Below are positions 1 through 9,461 of a DNA stretch of 64,000 nt, one piece after another. The position numbers and the translations under genes are program-made. The DNA comes from Ahrensia sp. (GTDB lineage Bacteria; Pseudomonadota; Alphaproteobacteria; Rhizobiales; Rhizobiaceae). The DNA lies in NCBI GenBank assembly GCA_002698425.1, contig NZXU01000003.1, positions 5,196 through 69,195 of the forward strand. Reading direction: 5' to 3'. The notes beneath the pieces were generated by a model. That model searched no databases, was not told the DNA's origin, and saw only the letters and a program-made list of their open reading frames with translations. How positions within the stretch are numbered: position 1 is the stretch's first letter; every line of letters begins with the position of its first letter.

Positions 1-1
1 T

Positions 2-295
2 GAGGCTTTTACGCGCGCCGGCGGCTATGGAGTCTCCATCCTCGGCGCGGACCAGGAGGCGCTGGTACAGAGGTTTACCCACGGGCCTCAGGAAGAGCGC
101 TTTGCCGGCCTGCCGCTGACACGGCTCAACAGCGGTCGGGTCGTTCTCGACGGCGCGGTTGCCTGGTTCGATTGCGCGCTGGAGAAATCCGTGTCGGCCG
201 GCGATCATGACGTGCTGATCGGCCGGGTGCTCGACTTCGCCTCGAGGGACGGATCGCCGCTCGGCTATGGGCGTGGCGAGTTCAAGGCGTTTTAG
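2..295 (+). CDS. Flavin reductase domain protein (3' end only)
   Basis: The window opens inside this gene; 97 codons are visible before the TAG stop. The segment with QRFTHGPQEERFAGLP, followed by DGAVAWFDCALE and GDHDVLIGRVLDF, matches the C-terminal half of the flavin reductase-like (FMN-binding split barrel) family, which uses NAD(P)H to reduce free or bound flavin. The partner oxygenase, if any, lies outside the window. The stop codon overlaps by 4 bases the stop of the convergent transporter gene on the other strand. The family call is fairly secure; the substrate is unknown. Confidence 0.8.
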   Translation, partial: EAFTRAGGYGVSILGADQEALVQRFTHGPQEERFAGLPLTRLNSGRVVLDGAVAWFDCALEKSVSAGDHDVLIGRVLDFASRDGSPLGYGRGEFKAF

Positions 296-1176
296 GCGAT
301 TGCCGGGTTCGCGCGGCGCCTGTCGCGCCGGAGCTGCCACAGCGTATGCGCCGTCAATGCGACGATGATGATCGTGCCGCCGGCAAGTGCGGCGGGCGTC
401 GGCTTTTCGTCGAACAGCATCCAGACCCAGACCGGCGAGAGCACGGTTTCCAGCAGGTAGAACATCGCGACTTCAGGGCCGCTCAGATATTTGGGGCCGG
501 TGGCGAGGCACCAGAATGAAACGGGGATCAACAGCGCGCCGTTGAAGACGAGCCATGCCGGCGTCTCGACATGGGCCGTGGCACTTCCGCCGCTGCCGAG
601 GATGATCAGGGCCACCGTCACCGGCAGCAATCCTCCGGTCATCGGCGCGAACCCCATGTCGCGGCCGCTCTTTCGCGTGAGCGTGATCGCCGACGCGATC
701 ACGAAGGAGGCGGCCAACGCCAGCAGGTCGCCGAAATAATTTCCGGTGCGCACGCCGTCGCCGACAATCAGCGCCACGGCTCCGATCATGATCGCCATGG
801 TCAGCAGCGTTGCGCGGGCGGGCCGCTCACCGAGAGCGAGCCAGCCGAGCAGGGCGGCGAACATCGGGTTGAAGGACAGGATGAAGACGACATTGGCCGC
901 CGTCGTGTTGAAGATCGCCCCGATGAAGGTCAGTGCCGAGCATCCATAGAGGATTGCGACGAGGATGCCGATCCTGCCGGGCAGCAGCATGACCGGACGC
1001 CTCCGCCACAGGCTGATCGCGCTCCACAGGAGAACCATCACGCACAGCCCCAGCCCGTAGCGCATGAACTGCACGGACCACATGTCGCCATCGGCGAGCC
1101 GCAACACCGGGATGTCGAAACTCAGGACAAGTCCGCCAAAGCCCGTGAGCAGCAGCCCTTTCTGGTGTGGGGTCAT
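292..1176 (-). CDS. EamA/DMT-superfamily transporter
   Basis: The 294-residue protein is almost entirely hydrophobic, with about ten predicted membrane segments arranged as two repeated EamA halves. The family pattern LLGWLALGERP sits near residues 108-118 in the first half, and the matching second-half element (LLETVLSPVWVWMLFDEKP) lies near the C-terminus. It should be an inner-membrane exporter or importer of small metabolites; the substrate cannot be read from sequence. It starts with ATG 15 bases after the bpt stop, so it is likely the last gene of the hemB-RDD-bpt run. It converges with the flavin reductase gene, the two stops overlapping. Confidence 0.88.
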   Translation of the reverse strand: MTPHQKGLLLTGFGGLVLSFDIPVLRLADGDMWSVQFMRYGLGLCVMVLLWSAISLWRRRPVMLLPGRIGILVAILYGCSALTFIGAIFNTTAANVVFILSFNPMFAALLGWLALGERPARATLLTMAIMIGAVALIVGDGVRTGNYFGDLLALAASFVIASAITLTRKSGRDMGFAPMTGGLLPVTVALIILGSGGSATAHVETPAWLVFNGALLIPVSFWCLATGPKYLSGPEVAMFYLLETVLSPVWVWMLFDEKPTPAALAGGTIIIVALTAHTLWQLRRDRRRANPAIA

Positions 1177-1191
1177 GTCGCGCGGGAACTG

Positions 1192-1941
1192 TCAATCTTC
1201 GAAGAGTTCCCATCCCGACGCGGTCAGGTGTTCCTGCGGCCGGAAACGGGTCTTGTATTCCATCTTGCGCGATCCCTCGACCCAATAGCCGAGATAGACA
1301 TGCGGGAGGCCTTCGCTGCGGGCGCGCTGGATGTGATCGAGGATCATCCAGGTGCCGAGCGAACGGCGGGTCTGTTCCGGGTCGAAGAAGGAGTAGACCA
1401 TCGAAAAGCCGTCGGCCATGCGGTCCGACAGGGCGACGGCGATCAGCGGGCCTTCGCCGCGACCGGTGACGAAGCTGTCCGGTCCGCGTTGCCTGTATTC
1501 GATGATACTGGTCGGCACATGCGTATCCTCGACCATCATCGCATAGTCGAGCACGGTCATTTCCGACATGCCGCCCTTGTTGTGGCGGGCGTCGAGATAG
1601 CGGCGGAACAGCGAATATTGCTCGCTGGTCGGTTCGGCCCGCGTTTCGGCGCCGACCAGGTCCATATTGACCCCGGCGATGCGGCGCATGTTCTTCGACG
1701 GTTCGAACCGGTCGGCGAGGATGCGGACGGAAACGCAGGCGCGGCAGGTTTCGCAGGCCGGGCGGTAGGCGATATTCTGGCTGCGGCGGAATCCGCCCTG
1801 GGTCAGCAAATCGTTCATCTCGGCGGCCTTTTCGCCGACGAGATGGGTGAAGACCTTACGTTCGTGCTGCCCGTCCAGATAGGGGCAGGGTGACGGGGAC
1901 GTCAGAAAGAACTGCGGTGATTTCGGTGAGTGCTGTGTCAT
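1192..1941 (-). CDS. bpt: Aspartate/glutamate leucyltransferase (Bpt)
   Basis: This is a 249-residue arginyl-tRNA-protein transferase-family enzyme. It transfers leucine from Leu-tRNA to proteins carrying N-terminal Asp or Glu, marking them for ClpS/ClpAP in the N-degron pathway. The N-terminal domain shows the conserved cysteines in SPCPYLDG (near residue 19) and CETCRAC (near 62-68). The C-terminal GNAT-like half contains the family pattern around [20 protein letters not shown] and [17 protein letters not shown]. Length is normal. It lies downstream of the RDD gene and hemB on the same strand, an arrangement I recall from rhizobia. Confidence 0.93.
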   Translation of the reverse strand: MTQHSPKSPQFFLTSPSPCPYLDGQHERKVFTHLVGEKAAEMNDLLTQGGFRRSQNIAYRPACETCRACVSVRILADRFEPSKNMRRIAGVNMDLVGAETRAEPTSEQYSLFRRYLDARHNKGGMSEMTVLDYAMMVEDTHVPTSIIEYRQRGPDSFVTGRGEGPLIAVALSDRMADGFSMVYSFFDPEQTRRSLGTWMILDHIQRARSEGLPHVYLGYWVEGSRKMEYKTRFRPQEHLTASGWELFED

Positions 1942-2010
1942 GCCGCCGGTTTCGCTTCACGGCGAAGATTTGGCGAGAACGGCGGAAAGGTCAATACGCC
2001 GAAAGCGACC

Positions 2011-2487
2011 TCAGCGGCTTGAACGCACAACAACTGTCCCAAGGGCAAGATCATGCAGGGTCCGCTTGTCCTCCAGGAAGAGCGGCGCGAGCAGAAGGGG
2101 CAGGAAGATCGCCGCCGACGCCCAGAACAGAACCGCGTGGACTATGGCTGTGATGAAGTCGATTCGGCGGCCATCATAACGCTCCAGACGGATGTCCATC
2201 AGGCGCATGCCGATCGTCGCCTGAGACGGCCCGCCGACGGTCCAGCCGATATAGGTCAGCGCCACGAGCGGGCCGATGATGGCGTATAGCAGCCAAGCCG
2301 CGCCGAAGGTTGCAAAACCGAGCAGGAAGATCACCGGCACGGCGACGACCATCAGCAGGAAGACCATGAAATAGTCGATCAGGAAGGCGAAGATACGCCG
2401 CGTGCGCACGCCGTCGAAAAGGCGCCAGTCGTCGAAGCGGTCCGCATAGGTCGCGCCGTCATTTTCGAATGTCGAACTGTTCTGCAT
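2011..2487 (-). CDS. RDD family membrane protein
   Basis: The 158-residue protein contains the RDD signature: an Arg-rich entry (RTRRIFAFLIDYF, near residue 30) and an Asp in the first membrane helix. Further hydrophobic segments follow, with GGPSQATIGMRLMDIRLER between them. RDD proteins are small inner-membrane proteins, some proposed to act as transporters or ion antiporters; the role here is unknown. The gene starts 66 bases upstream-side of the hemB stop, same strand, and is probably cotranscribed with hemB and bpt. Confidence 0.85.
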   Translation of the reverse strand: MQNSSTFENDGATYADRFDDWRLFDGVRTRRIFAFLIDYFMVFLLMVVAVPVIFLLGFATFGAAWLLYAIIGPLVALTYIGWTVGGPSQATIGMRLMDIRLERYDGRRIDFITAIVHAVLFWASAAIFLPLLLAPLFLEDKRTLHDLALGTVVVRSSR

Positions 2488-2553
2488 GTCGATGCCCTGT
2501 TTCCAGCATCGAAGTGGGATTTCAGGACCGCGATATCAAGAACCGAGGCTCGG

Positions 2554-3555
2554 CTAGCCCTTGAGCAGCCGCGCCGCGCGCGGCGCGAAATAGGTGAGGA
2601 TGCCGTCGCAGCCGGCGCGCTTGAAGGCCAGCAGGCTCTCCATCATGATACGCTCGCCGTCGATCCAGCCATGCGCCGCAGCGGCCTCGATCATCGCGTA
2701 TTCGCCGGACACCTGGTAGACATAGGTCGGGACCTGGAAGGTCTCCTTCACCCGGTGGCAAATATCGAGATAGGGCAGGCCGGGCTTGACCATCACCATG
2801 TCCGCGCCTTCCGCCAGATCGGCCTCGGTTTCGCGCAACGCCTCCTCGGTGTTGGCCGGGTCGATATAATAGGTCTTCTTGTCGCCCTTCAGCAGGCCGG
2901 ACGTGCCGATCGCCTCGCGATAGGGACCGTAGCAAGCCGAGGCGAATTTGGTGGCGTAGGACATCAGCGCGACATCCTGGAAGCCGGCCTCGTCGAGCGC
3001 GTCGCGGATCGCGCCGATGCGGCCGTCCATCATGTCCGACGGCGCGACTATATCGGCGCCTGCCGCCGCCTGGCCAACCGCCGCTTTTGCGATCTGGGCG
3101 ACCGACTCGTCATTGACGATGATCCCGTCGCGCAAGATCCCGTCATGGCCGTGATCGGTGAACGGATCGAGCGCCGCATCGGTGATGATGCCGATCTCCG
3201 GCACCGCCGCCTTGATGGCGCGTGTGGCGCGGTTGATCAGATTGTCGTCGTCGAGCGCGTGGCTGCCCGTCGTGTCGCGCTTCTCCATGGCGACATTGGG
3301 AAAGGTGGCGATCGCCGGAATGCCGAGGCCGGCGGCTTCCTCCGCCGCCTTGACGGCGCGATCGACACTGAGACGCTGCACGCCCGGCATCGCGGCAATG
3401 TCCTCGACGCGGTTTTCGCCCTCGATCAGGAAGATCGGCCAGATCAGGTCATTGACCGTCAGTTCCGTCTCGCGCACCAACCGCCGTGACCAGTCCGCCT
3501 TGCGCATGCGGCGCAGCCGCTTGCTTCCGGTGATTTCGTCAACGCTGCGTGCCAT
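2554..3555 (-). CDS. hemB: Delta-aminolevulinic acid dehydratase (porphobilinogen synthase)
   Basis: HemB condenses two 5-aminolevulinate molecules to porphobilinogen in heme and corrin synthesis. Visible family motifs include NDLIWPIFLIEGE, the lysine in LMSYATKFASACYGPYR and the Schiff-base region MVMVKPGLPYLD. I chose the ATG at 3555 (333 residues, MARSVDEITG) because AGGA lies about 7 bases upstream. An in-frame ATG at 3594 would add 13 residues and is possible, but I see no clear ribosome site there. Open frame extends further upstream, but those codons lie opposite the divergent DUF6163 gene and do not look coding. The enzyme is cytosolic; the assignment is secure and only the start is uncertain. 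Confidence 0.95.
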   Translation of the reverse strand: MARSVDEITGSKRLRRMRKADWSRRLVRETELTVNDLIWPIFLIEGENRVEDIAAMPGVQRLSVDRAVKAAEEAAGLGIPAIATFPNVAMEKRDTTGSHALDDDNLINRATRAIKAAVPEIGIITDAALDPFTDHGHDGILRDGIIVNDESVAQIAKAAVGQAAAGADIVAPSDMMDGRIGAIRDALDEAGFQDVALMSYATKFASACYGPYREAIGTSGLLKGDKKTYYIDPANTEEALRETEADLAEGADMVMVKPGLPYLDICHRVKETFQVPTYVYQVSGEYAMIEAAAAHGWIDGERIMMESLLAFKRAGCDGILTYFAPRAARLLKG

Positions 3556-3651
3556 GTCGCGATCCTGTGGTTCGAATTCGGGTTTGCCTAGCATGGCGCC
3601 GCCTGAGAGGCTATCGGTCGAACGGGACAAAGAATCGCAGGGAACGAAAGC

Positions 3652-4077
3652 GTGGATACGCCAAGCGAAGGGATGAAGGAGAAACGGCCGTCGACGGCCG
3701 AGGTCGTCTTCGTCTGGTTCCTGCGGCTGATGGCGATCATCGCGATGATTTCGGGCCTGTCCTACTGGTCGCAGCTGACGGGCATCGGCAACGCGGACCT
3801 GCCGCGTTTCGACGAGTTGCCGGTCCATTGGCAGGTGCCATGGGTTGTGCTGGCCGTCCTCCTGCCTTGCGCCTCGATGGGATTGTGGATGCTGACATCC
3901 TGGGGCGTCGTCCTGTGGGCTGCCGCGAGCGTCCTCGAGATCGCCGTCTACGGCGTCTGGTCCGACAGCTACATTTCGAGGCCGACGGTTGTTTTCGGCC
4001 ATATCGTTGCGCTGACCGTGCTGGCGGCGATCCTGATTGTCATCGCCCTGCAGCGCTACCGTGACCGCGTACACTGA
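3652..4077 (+). CDS. DUF6163 family small membrane protein
   Basis: The 141-residue protein has a short polar N-terminus and about four hydrophobic segments (near residues 20-40, 62-80, 84-104 and 115-134). It resembles the DUF6163 family, which in Rhizobiales is commonly found just upstream of the MarR-type regulator LdtR, as here. Function is unknown; position suggests a link to envelope homeostasis, which is inference. It is divergent from hemB. Confidence 0.75.
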   Translation: MDTPSEGMKEKRPSTAEVVFVWFLRLMAIIAMISGLSYWSQLTGIGNADLPRFDELPVHWQVPWVVLAVLLPCASMGLWMLTSWGVVLWAAASVLEIAVYGVWSDSYISRPTVVFGHIVALTVLAAILIVIALQRYRDRVH

Positions 4078-4121
4078 TTGTTAACCGCCTTTCGAAAGGA
4101 ACGGCGGGTAATGGCCCGTTA

Positions 4122-4137
4122 ACTTAGGTGTTTAAGT
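4122..4137. promoter_or_regulatory. Inverted repeat upstream of ldtR (possible operator)
   Basis: The bases ACTTA-GGTGTT-TAAGT form a perfect 5-bp-arm palindrome about 85 bases before the ldtR start, in an AT-rich leader that also contains a GC hairpin near 4085-4108. MarR-type regulators often bind such dyads in their own promoter. I see no second copy in front of the transpeptidase gene, so the assignment is weak. Confidence 0.3.
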
Positions 4138-4221
4138 CGAATTTTAGTCGCTTTGGGTAGTTTGCCCCTCAACGGTGAAAACAAAAAACAATCACCGACA
4201 TAACAGAGAGGCAATCTGATC

Positions 4222-4734
4222 ATGATGAATGCGACCAACATGGTGGGCGCAAAGCCCGTTAAGTCGTCGGAAACCAGTGTTCGTGAGTTGTACTTGGAAT
4301 CCCTGCAGCTGGTCGAGCGTCTGCACCGCCGGTTGCTTGACGTCGTCAAGGACGAGTTCGACCGCGCCGGCCGCAGTGACATCAACGCCGTACAGGCGCT
4401 GCTGCTGTTCAATATCGGCGACAGCATCCTGACCGCCGGCGAACTGCGCTCGCGCGGCTACTATCTCGGTTCCAACGTGTCCTACAATCTGAAGAAGCTC
4501 GTGGAACTTGGTTTCGTCGACCACCGCAAATCGAAGACGGACCGCCGGTCGGTGCGCATCAGCCTGACCGAGAAGGGCAAAGACGTCGCCAACACGGTGG
4601 CCGAACTCTATAACCGTCACATCCTGTCGATCGAGACGGTTGGCGGAATCGGCACCGACGAGTTCCAGGCGATGAACCGCGCCATGCAGCGTCTCGACCG
4701 CTTCTGGAACGACACGATCCTCTATCGCCTCTGA
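4222..4734 (+). CDS. ldtR: MarR-family transcriptional regulator LdtR
   Basis: This is a 170-residue winged-helix regulator. The DNA-binding region spans roughly residues 50-115: LLLFNIGDSILTAGELRSRG, a recognition helix in SNVSYNLKKLVELGFVDHRK, and the wing KTDRRSVRISLTEKG. It matches LdtR of Rhizobiales, known from Liberibacter and Sinorhizobium as an activator of an adjacent L,D-transpeptidase gene and a stress-response regulator. That target lies directly downstream. Two tandem ATGs (4222, 4225) follow an AGAGAGG ribosome site. A GC hairpin follows the stop, so the two genes are probably separate transcription units. Confidence 0.9.
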   Translation: MMNATNMVGAKPVKSSETSVRELYLESLQLVERLHRRLLDVVKDEFDRAGRSDINAVQALLLFNIGDSILTAGELRSRGYYLGSNVSYNLKKLVELGFVDHRKSKTDRRSVRISLTEKGKDVANTVAELYNRHILSIETVGGIGTDEFQAMNRAMQRLDRFWNDTILYRL

Positions 4735-4760
4735 ATTGCTTCTGCTGCTGGATAAACGAG

Positions 4761-4784
4761 CGGGCGCGGCCTCGGCTGCGCCCG
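4761..4784 (+). terminator. Hairpin after ldtR
   Basis: The stem CGGGCGCGGC / GCTGCGCCCG closes on a CTCG-type loop with one G-T pair, 27 bases after the ldtR stop. The T-rich tail (CTTGATTCG) is weak, so it may be an attenuator or only a partial terminator. Confidence 0.5.
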
Positions 4785-5071
4785 TCTTGATTCGTTCCCG
4801 ATGCAATCCAAATGCGTGTCACGGCACTTGGCCATCCCCAAAACCCAAGGGAGCCGGGGCGCCGGCACCCAACATCAATTGGCCATATTCCTGTGGGACT
4901 TGGCGCCCGGACGGCAGGAGCCGCTGGCGGGGCGCTTCGATTGATTTGTCCGTTGCTCGCTTGATCGCGGAACCGTGACCGGGGTATCCGCTTTAACAGG
5001 TTGACGATAGGACCGGGGGGCCACCATATGGCTGCGACACGGTCTTCGAAAATGCGCATAGCAGGTGGATC
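4785..5071. other. ldtR-transpeptidase intergenic region
   Basis: No gene is supported in this stretch. It should carry the LdtR-responsive promoter of the transpeptidase gene. I see GC-rich palindromes (for example near 4855-4870) and two ATTGGCCAT-like words (near 4830 and 4880) but no convincing -35/-10 pair. An AGGTGG ribosome site precedes the ATG at 5072. Confidence 0.5.
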
Positions 5072-6352
5072 ATGAGCGGAATTGGTAATGGCGATCGGCG
5101 GACCTTCCTGAAGGGGATCGGTGCTGTCGGAGCAATGGCGGCAGGTCTTTCGAAAGCCGCCGCGCAAGAACCGCTGAACGAAATCCTGCAATCGCCGCGC
5201 CGCGGGAACTGGGACGACCAGTTCGACGCGGTCGGCACTCGCAGCCCCGAGGTGAAGACGCGCCAGCCGATCCTGAGCCCGGCGACGGCCACTTATGTCG
5301 AGCAGGCGATAATCGCCTATCAGGGCATCGTCGCGCGGGGCGGCTGGCCGCAGGTCAATCTGACCCAGCGCCTGAAGGTCGGCTCGAAGGATCCGGCTGT
5401 CCGCCAGCTGCGCCAGCGTCTCAAGATTTCCGGAGACCTGCCGTCCAATTCCGGCGACAGCGACGTCTTCGACACATTTCTCGATGCGGGCGTGAAGCGC
5501 TTCCAGCAGCGCCACGGCATGCCGGCGGACGGGATCATCGGCACTGTAACGCTGTCGGCGCTGAACGTGCCCGCCGACGTTCGGCTCGGCCAGCTCGAGA
5601 CCAATCTCGTGCGGCTGCGCTCGATGTCCGGCTTTCTCGGCGAGCGCTACGTAATGGTGAACATTCCTGCCGCCGAGATCGAAGCGGTCGAGAACGGCCG
5701 CGTGGCGCAGAACCACAAGGCGATCGTCGGCAAGGTCGACCGTCAGACGCCGATCCTCAATTCGAAGATCTACGAGGTCATTCTCAACCCCTACTGGACG
5801 GCGCCGAAGTCGATCATCCAGAAGGACATCATTCCGCTGATGCGCAAGGATCCGACCTACCTGACGCGCAACCACATCCGTTTGTTCGACCCGCAGAACA
5901 ACGAGGTGCCGCCGGAGCTGGTCAACTGGTCGACCGACGAGGCGCTGACGATGAATCTGCGCTTCCGTCAGGATCCCGGCAAGATCAACGCCATGTCCTC
6001 GACCAAGATCAATTTCTCCAATCCGCATGCGGTCTACATGCACGACACGCCGCAGCAGAGCGTTTTCGGCCAGTTGCTGCGCTTCGAATCCTCCGGCTGC
6101 GTGCGCGTCCACAATGTGCGCGAACTGACGAGCTGGCTGTTGCGCAGCACGCCCGGCTGGTCGCGCAGCCAGATCGAGGCGGTCATCGCGACCGGCGAGA
6201 ACACCGAGATCGAGCTCGTCGATCCGGTGCCGGTCTATTTCGTCTACATCTCCGCATGGTCCACTGGCGCGGTCGTCCATTTCCGGGATGATATCTACGG
6301 ACGGGACGGCGTCGATTCCCTGCAACTGAGCTCATCCTCGACGACGCTCTGA
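5072..6352 (+). CDS. Tat-exported L,D-transpeptidase with peptidoglycan-binding domain (LdtP-like)
   Basis: The 426-residue enzyme forms 3-3 crosslinks in peptidoglycan or attaches proteins to it. The N-terminus has a twin-arginine signal ([18 protein letters not shown], residues 8-25) with a cleavage-like AAAQE. A peptidoglycan-binding type-1 domain lies near residues 108-165 ([36 protein letters not shown]). The YkuD domain follows, with HDTPQQ and the catalytic SSGCVRVHN near residues 340-350. It is the expected LdtR target. Rhizobial peptidoglycan is rich in 3-3 links, which fits. The other possibility is a lipoprotein-attaching L,D-transpeptidase. Confidence 0.9.
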   Translation: MSGIGNGDRRTFLKGIGAVGAMAAGLSKAAAQEPLNEILQSPRRGNWDDQFDAVGTRSPEVKTRQPILSPATATYVEQAIIAYQGIVARGGWPQVNLTQRLKVGSKDPAVRQLRQRLKISGDLPSNSGDSDVFDTFLDAGVKRFQQRHGMPADGIIGTVTLSALNVPADVRLGQLETNLVRLRSMSGFLGERYVMVNIPAAEIEAVENGRVAQNHKAIVGKVDRQTPILNSKIYEVILNPYWTAPKSIIQKDIIPLMRKDPTYLTRNHIRLFDPQNNEVPPELVNWSTDEALTMNLRFRQDPGKINAMSSTKINFSNPHAVYMHDTPQQSVFGQLLRFESSGCVRVHNVRELTSWLLRSTPGWSRSQIEAVIATGENTEIELVDPVPVYFVYISAWSTGAVVHFRDDIYGRDGVDSLQLSSSSTTL

Positions 6353-6512
6353 GGCATCGGCTGCACCGGCCTTCCTCCTTGCCGAAGAGCTTTGCGCCAT
6401 TCGCCTGAAAACGGCTGCGCAATTCGCGTTCAGGCAATGGAAGTGGGCGGGCATACGTGATAATGCGCCCCGCAACAGGCGATTTTCCCGCATTTGGAAA
6501 GGAATTGTACCG

Positions 6513-7832
6513 ATGTCCCAGAACAGCGCGGCTTCCGCAAAGGCGTATTCGGACGCGTTTTTCACCGAGTCGCTTGCCGACCGTGACCCCGAGATTTTCT
6601 CCGCGATCCAGAAGGAGCTCGGTCGTCAGCGTCACGAGATCGAGCTGATCGCGTCTGAGAACATCGTGTCCCGCGCCGTGCTGGAAGCCCAAGGCTCGAT
6701 CATGACGAACAAGTATGCCGAGGGCTATCCGGGCAAGCGCTACTATGGCGGCTGCCAGTTCGTCGACATTGCCGAGGAACTGGCCATCGAGCGCGCCAAG
6801 AAGCTGTTCGGCTGCGAGTTCGCAAACGTTCAGCCCAATTCCGGTTCGCAGATGAACCAGGCCGTGTTCCTCGCGCTGCTCCAGCCGGGTGATACGTTCA
6901 TGGGCCTCGACCTCAATTCAGGCGGCCACCTGACGCACGGCTCCCCGGTCAACATGTCCGGAAAGTGGTTCAATGTGGTCTCCTACGGGGTTCGCGAAGA
7001 CGATCACCTGCTCGACATGGACGAGATCGCCGCCAAGGCCGAGGAACACAAGCCGAAGCTGATCATCGCCGGCGGCACCGCCTATTCGCGCACATGGGAC
7101 TGGAAGCGCTTCCGCGAAATCGCCGACTCGATCGGCGCTTACCTCATGGTCGACATGGCGCATATTTCCGGCCTCGTGGCCGGTGGCGCCCATCCGTCGC
7201 CGATCCCGCATGCGCATGTCGTCACGACCACGACCCACAAGTCGCTGCGCGGCCCGCGCGGCGGCATGATCCTGATGAATGACGAGGCGATCGCCAAGAA
7301 GATCAACTCCGCCGTATTCCCGGGCCTGCAGGGCGGCCCGCTGATGCATGTCATCGCCGCCAAGGCGGTGGCCTTCGGCGAGGCGCTGCAACCCGAGTTC
7401 AAGTCCTACGCCCAGTCGGTCGTCGCCAACGCCAAGGCGCTGGCAGAGAGCCTCAAGGAACAGGGCGTCGATATCGTCTCCGGCGGCACCGACAATCACC
7501 TGATGCTGGCCGATCTTCGTCCGAAAACGGTAACCGGCAAAGCGGCGGAAGCCGCGCTCGGCCGCGCCAATATCACCTGCAACAAGAACGGCATTCCGTT
7601 CGATCCGGAAAAGCCCTTCGTCACGTCCGGTATTCGGCTCGGCACGCCGGCGGGCACGACGCGCGGCTTCGGTCAGGCCGAGTTCCGCGAGATCGGCACG
7701 CTGATCGCCCGGGTTCTCGACGGTCTGCGCCAGGCCGGCCCGGACGGCGACAATTCCGGCATCGAGGAAGCGGTGAAAAAAGATGTGGTCGCGCTGACCG
7801 AGCGCTTCCCGATCTATGGCTATATGGGCTAG
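6513..7832 (+). CDS. glyA: Serine hydroxymethyltransferase
   Basis: GlyA is a PLP enzyme interconverting serine and glycine with tetrahydrofolate, feeding one-carbon units. The 439-residue protein shows [15 protein letters not shown], the PLP lysine in [15 protein letters not shown] (about residue 243) and [15 protein letters not shown]. An AAAGGA ribosome site lies 8 bases before the ATG. It heads the glyA-nrdR-ribD-ribE-ribH-nusB series typical of Alphaproteobacteria; nrdR starts only 9 bases after its stop. Confidence 0.97.
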   Translation: MSQNSAASAKAYSDAFFTESLADRDPEIFSAIQKELGRQRHEIELIASENIVSRAVLEAQGSIMTNKYAEGYPGKRYYGGCQFVDIAEELAIERAKKLFGCEFANVQPNSGSQMNQAVFLALLQPGDTFMGLDLNSGGHLTHGSPVNMSGKWFNVVSYGVREDDHLLDMDEIAAKAEEHKPKLIIAGGTAYSRTWDWKRFREIADSIGAYLMVDMAHISGLVAGGAHPSPIPHAHVVTTTTHKSLRGPRGGMILMNDEAIAKKINSAVFPGLQGGPLMHVIAAKAVAFGEALQPEFKSYAQSVVANAKALAESLKEQGVDIVSGGTDNHLMLADLRPKTVTGKAAEAALGRANITCNKNGIPFDPEKPFVTSGIRLGTPAGTTRGFGQAEFREIGTLIARVLDGLRQAGPDGDNSGIEEAVKKDVVALTERFPIYGYMG

Positions 7833-7841
7833 CACGCGCGC

Positions 7842-8336
7842 ATGCGCTGCCCATTTTGCCAGTCCCTGGACACCCAGGTTAAGGACAGCCGTCCCGCCGA
7901 GGACGGTGCCGCCATTCGCCGCCGCCGCGTCTGCCCGGACTGCGGCGGCCGTTTCACGACGTTCGAGCGTGTCCAGCTGCGCGATCTCTACGTGATCAAG
8001 AAAAGCGGCCGCAAGGTGCCGTTCGACCGCGACAAGCTGGCCCGCTCCTTCGAGGTGGCGCTGCGCAAGCGGCCGATCGATCCGGACCGCGTCGAGCGCG
8101 CCGTCTCCGGCATTGTTCGCCAGCTGGAATCCTCCGGCGAGCAGGAAATCCCGGCCGAGGATATCGGCACGCTGGTCATGGAAGCTTTGAAGGGGATGGA
8201 CGACGTCGCTTATGTGCGTTTCGCCTCGGTCTACAAGAACTTCCGCGAACCGCAGGACTTCCAGGACCTTCTCGGCGAACTCGGCGGTAATCTGGCGGGT
8301 GAGGGCGAAGAAGCTGTTGCGCCGGTGAAGGATTAG
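7842..8336 (+). CDS. nrdR: Transcriptional repressor NrdR
   Basis: The 164-residue repressor of ribonucleotide reductase genes has an N-terminal zinc ribbon ([18 protein letters not shown] and [18 protein letters not shown]) followed by an ATP-cone domain (residues about 49-139: [29 protein letters not shown]). It senses ATP/dATP and binds NrdR boxes upstream of nrd operons; no such box was noticed here. It sits between glyA and ribD, as in most alphaproteobacteria. Confidence 0.97.
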   Translation: MRCPFCQSLDTQVKDSRPAEDGAAIRRRRVCPDCGGRFTTFERVQLRDLYVIKKSGRKVPFDRDKLARSFEVALRKRPIDPDRVERAVSGIVRQLESSGEQEIPAEDIGTLVMEALKGMDDVAYVRFASVYKNFREPQDFQDLLGELGGNLAGEGEEAVAPVKD

Positions 8337-8354
8337 CGCCACTTAAGCGCTGCC

Positions 8355-9461
8355 ATGGAAAATGTCACAGAACTTGACCGCCGTTTCATGGCGGCGTGCA
8401 TCCGTTATTCGCGCCGCCATCTCGGCCGCACCGGGACGAATCCGTCGGTCGGCACGTTGATCGTCGCGGATGAGGGGAACGGTCCCGTCATCGTCGGGCG
8501 GGGCGTGACCGCGCTTGGCGGGCGGCCGCATGCCGAACCGGTCGCGCTGGCCGAAGCCGGCGAAAGGGCGCGCGGCGCGACCGCCTATGTAACGCTCGAA
8601 CCCTGCGCCCATCACGGACGTACGCCGCCCTGTGCCAATGCGCTTGTCGCGGCGGGGATCGCCCGCGTCGTCGCCGCGGCGACCGATCCGGACGAGCGCG
8701 TATCGGGACGCGGCTACGAGATCCTTCGGGCAGGGGGCATCGAAGTCGTCCCCGGCTTGCTTGCCGACGAGGCGCGGACGGTCCTGTCGAGCTATCTGAC
8801 CCGGTCTTCGAAGAAACGCGCCGGAGTGACCTTGAAGCTCGCGGTTTCCGCCGATGGCATGATCGGCCGCGCGGCGGCCGGGCAGGTGCCGATCACCGGC
8901 GATGCGGCGCGGGCGCAAAGCCACCTCCTGCGCGCCGAGCATGATGCGATCCTCGTCGGCATCGGCACCGCGCTGGAGGACAATCCGGAGCTGACCTGCC
9001 GCCTGCCTGGCCTCGAGCAGCGCTCGCCGATGCGGATCGTGCTCGATCGCCAGGCCCGTCTTCCCGTCGCCTCGCGGCTGGTCCAGTCGATCCCGGAAGC
9101 GCCGCTCGCCATCGCTACTATCGAGCCCGAATCCGAGGCCGCGCAGGTCCTCGAAGGCGCGGGAGCGCGGTTGATCGCCTGCGAGGAGCATGACGGCCGC
9201 GTCGCGCTGCCGGAATTGCTGGAAGATATCGCGGCGCTCGGACTGTCGAGCGTTCTGGTCGAGGGCGGCGCGGCGGTTGCGCAGTCATTTCTCGACGAGG
9301 GACTTGCGGACCGCATCGTGTTGTTCGAAAGCGACGTCGTCGTTGGGGCCAACGGCATTGCCGCTCCGTTCACGCGGGCCACGTTGCCGGCCGATTACGA
9401 ACCGGACGGCGAATGGGTCTTCGGAGCGGACCGGTGTTACGAGTTCAATCGGAGAGGCTGA
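8355..9461 (+). CDS. ribD: Bifunctional riboflavin biosynthesis deaminase/reductase RibD
   Basis: RibD carries out the second and third steps of riboflavin synthesis. The N-terminal deaminase (about residues 1-145) shows the zinc motif pieces RPHAEPVAL and LEPCAHHGRTPPCANAL. The C-terminal reductase (about 155-368) shows LKLAVSADGMIGR, AILVGIGTALEDNPELTCR and VLVEGGAAVAQSFL. Length 368 is normal. The TGA overlaps the ATG of ribE by one base (TGATG), which suggests translational coupling. Confidence 0.96.
   Translation: MENVTELDRRFMAACIRYSRRHLGRTGTNPSVGTLIVADEGNGPVIVGRGVTALGGRPHAEPVALAEAGERARGATAYVTLEPCAHHGRTPPCANALVAAGIARVVAAATDPDERVSGRGYEILRAGGIEVVPGLLADEARTVLSSYLTRSSKKRAGVTLKLAVSADGMIGRAAAGQVPITGDAARAQSHLLRAEHDAILVGIGTALEDNPELTCRLPGLEQRSPMRIVLDRQARLPVASRLVQSIPEAPLAIATIEPESEAAQVLEGAGARLIACEEHDGRVALPELLEDIAALGLSSVLVEGGAAVAQSFLDEGLADRIVLFESDVVVGANGIAAPFTRATLPADYEPDGEWVFGADRCYEFNRRG

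Noticed and set aside
571..1893. 440-codon plus-strand frame across the transporter and bpt genes
   Set aside because: It is antisense to two well-supported genes and shows the Arg/His/Asp-rich composition of a shadow frame in GC-rich DNA.
3595..4074. Long N-terminal extension of HemB (170 extra codons in frame)
   Set aside because: It runs antisense through the DUF6163 gene, is charged and repetitive in composition and lacks HemB features.
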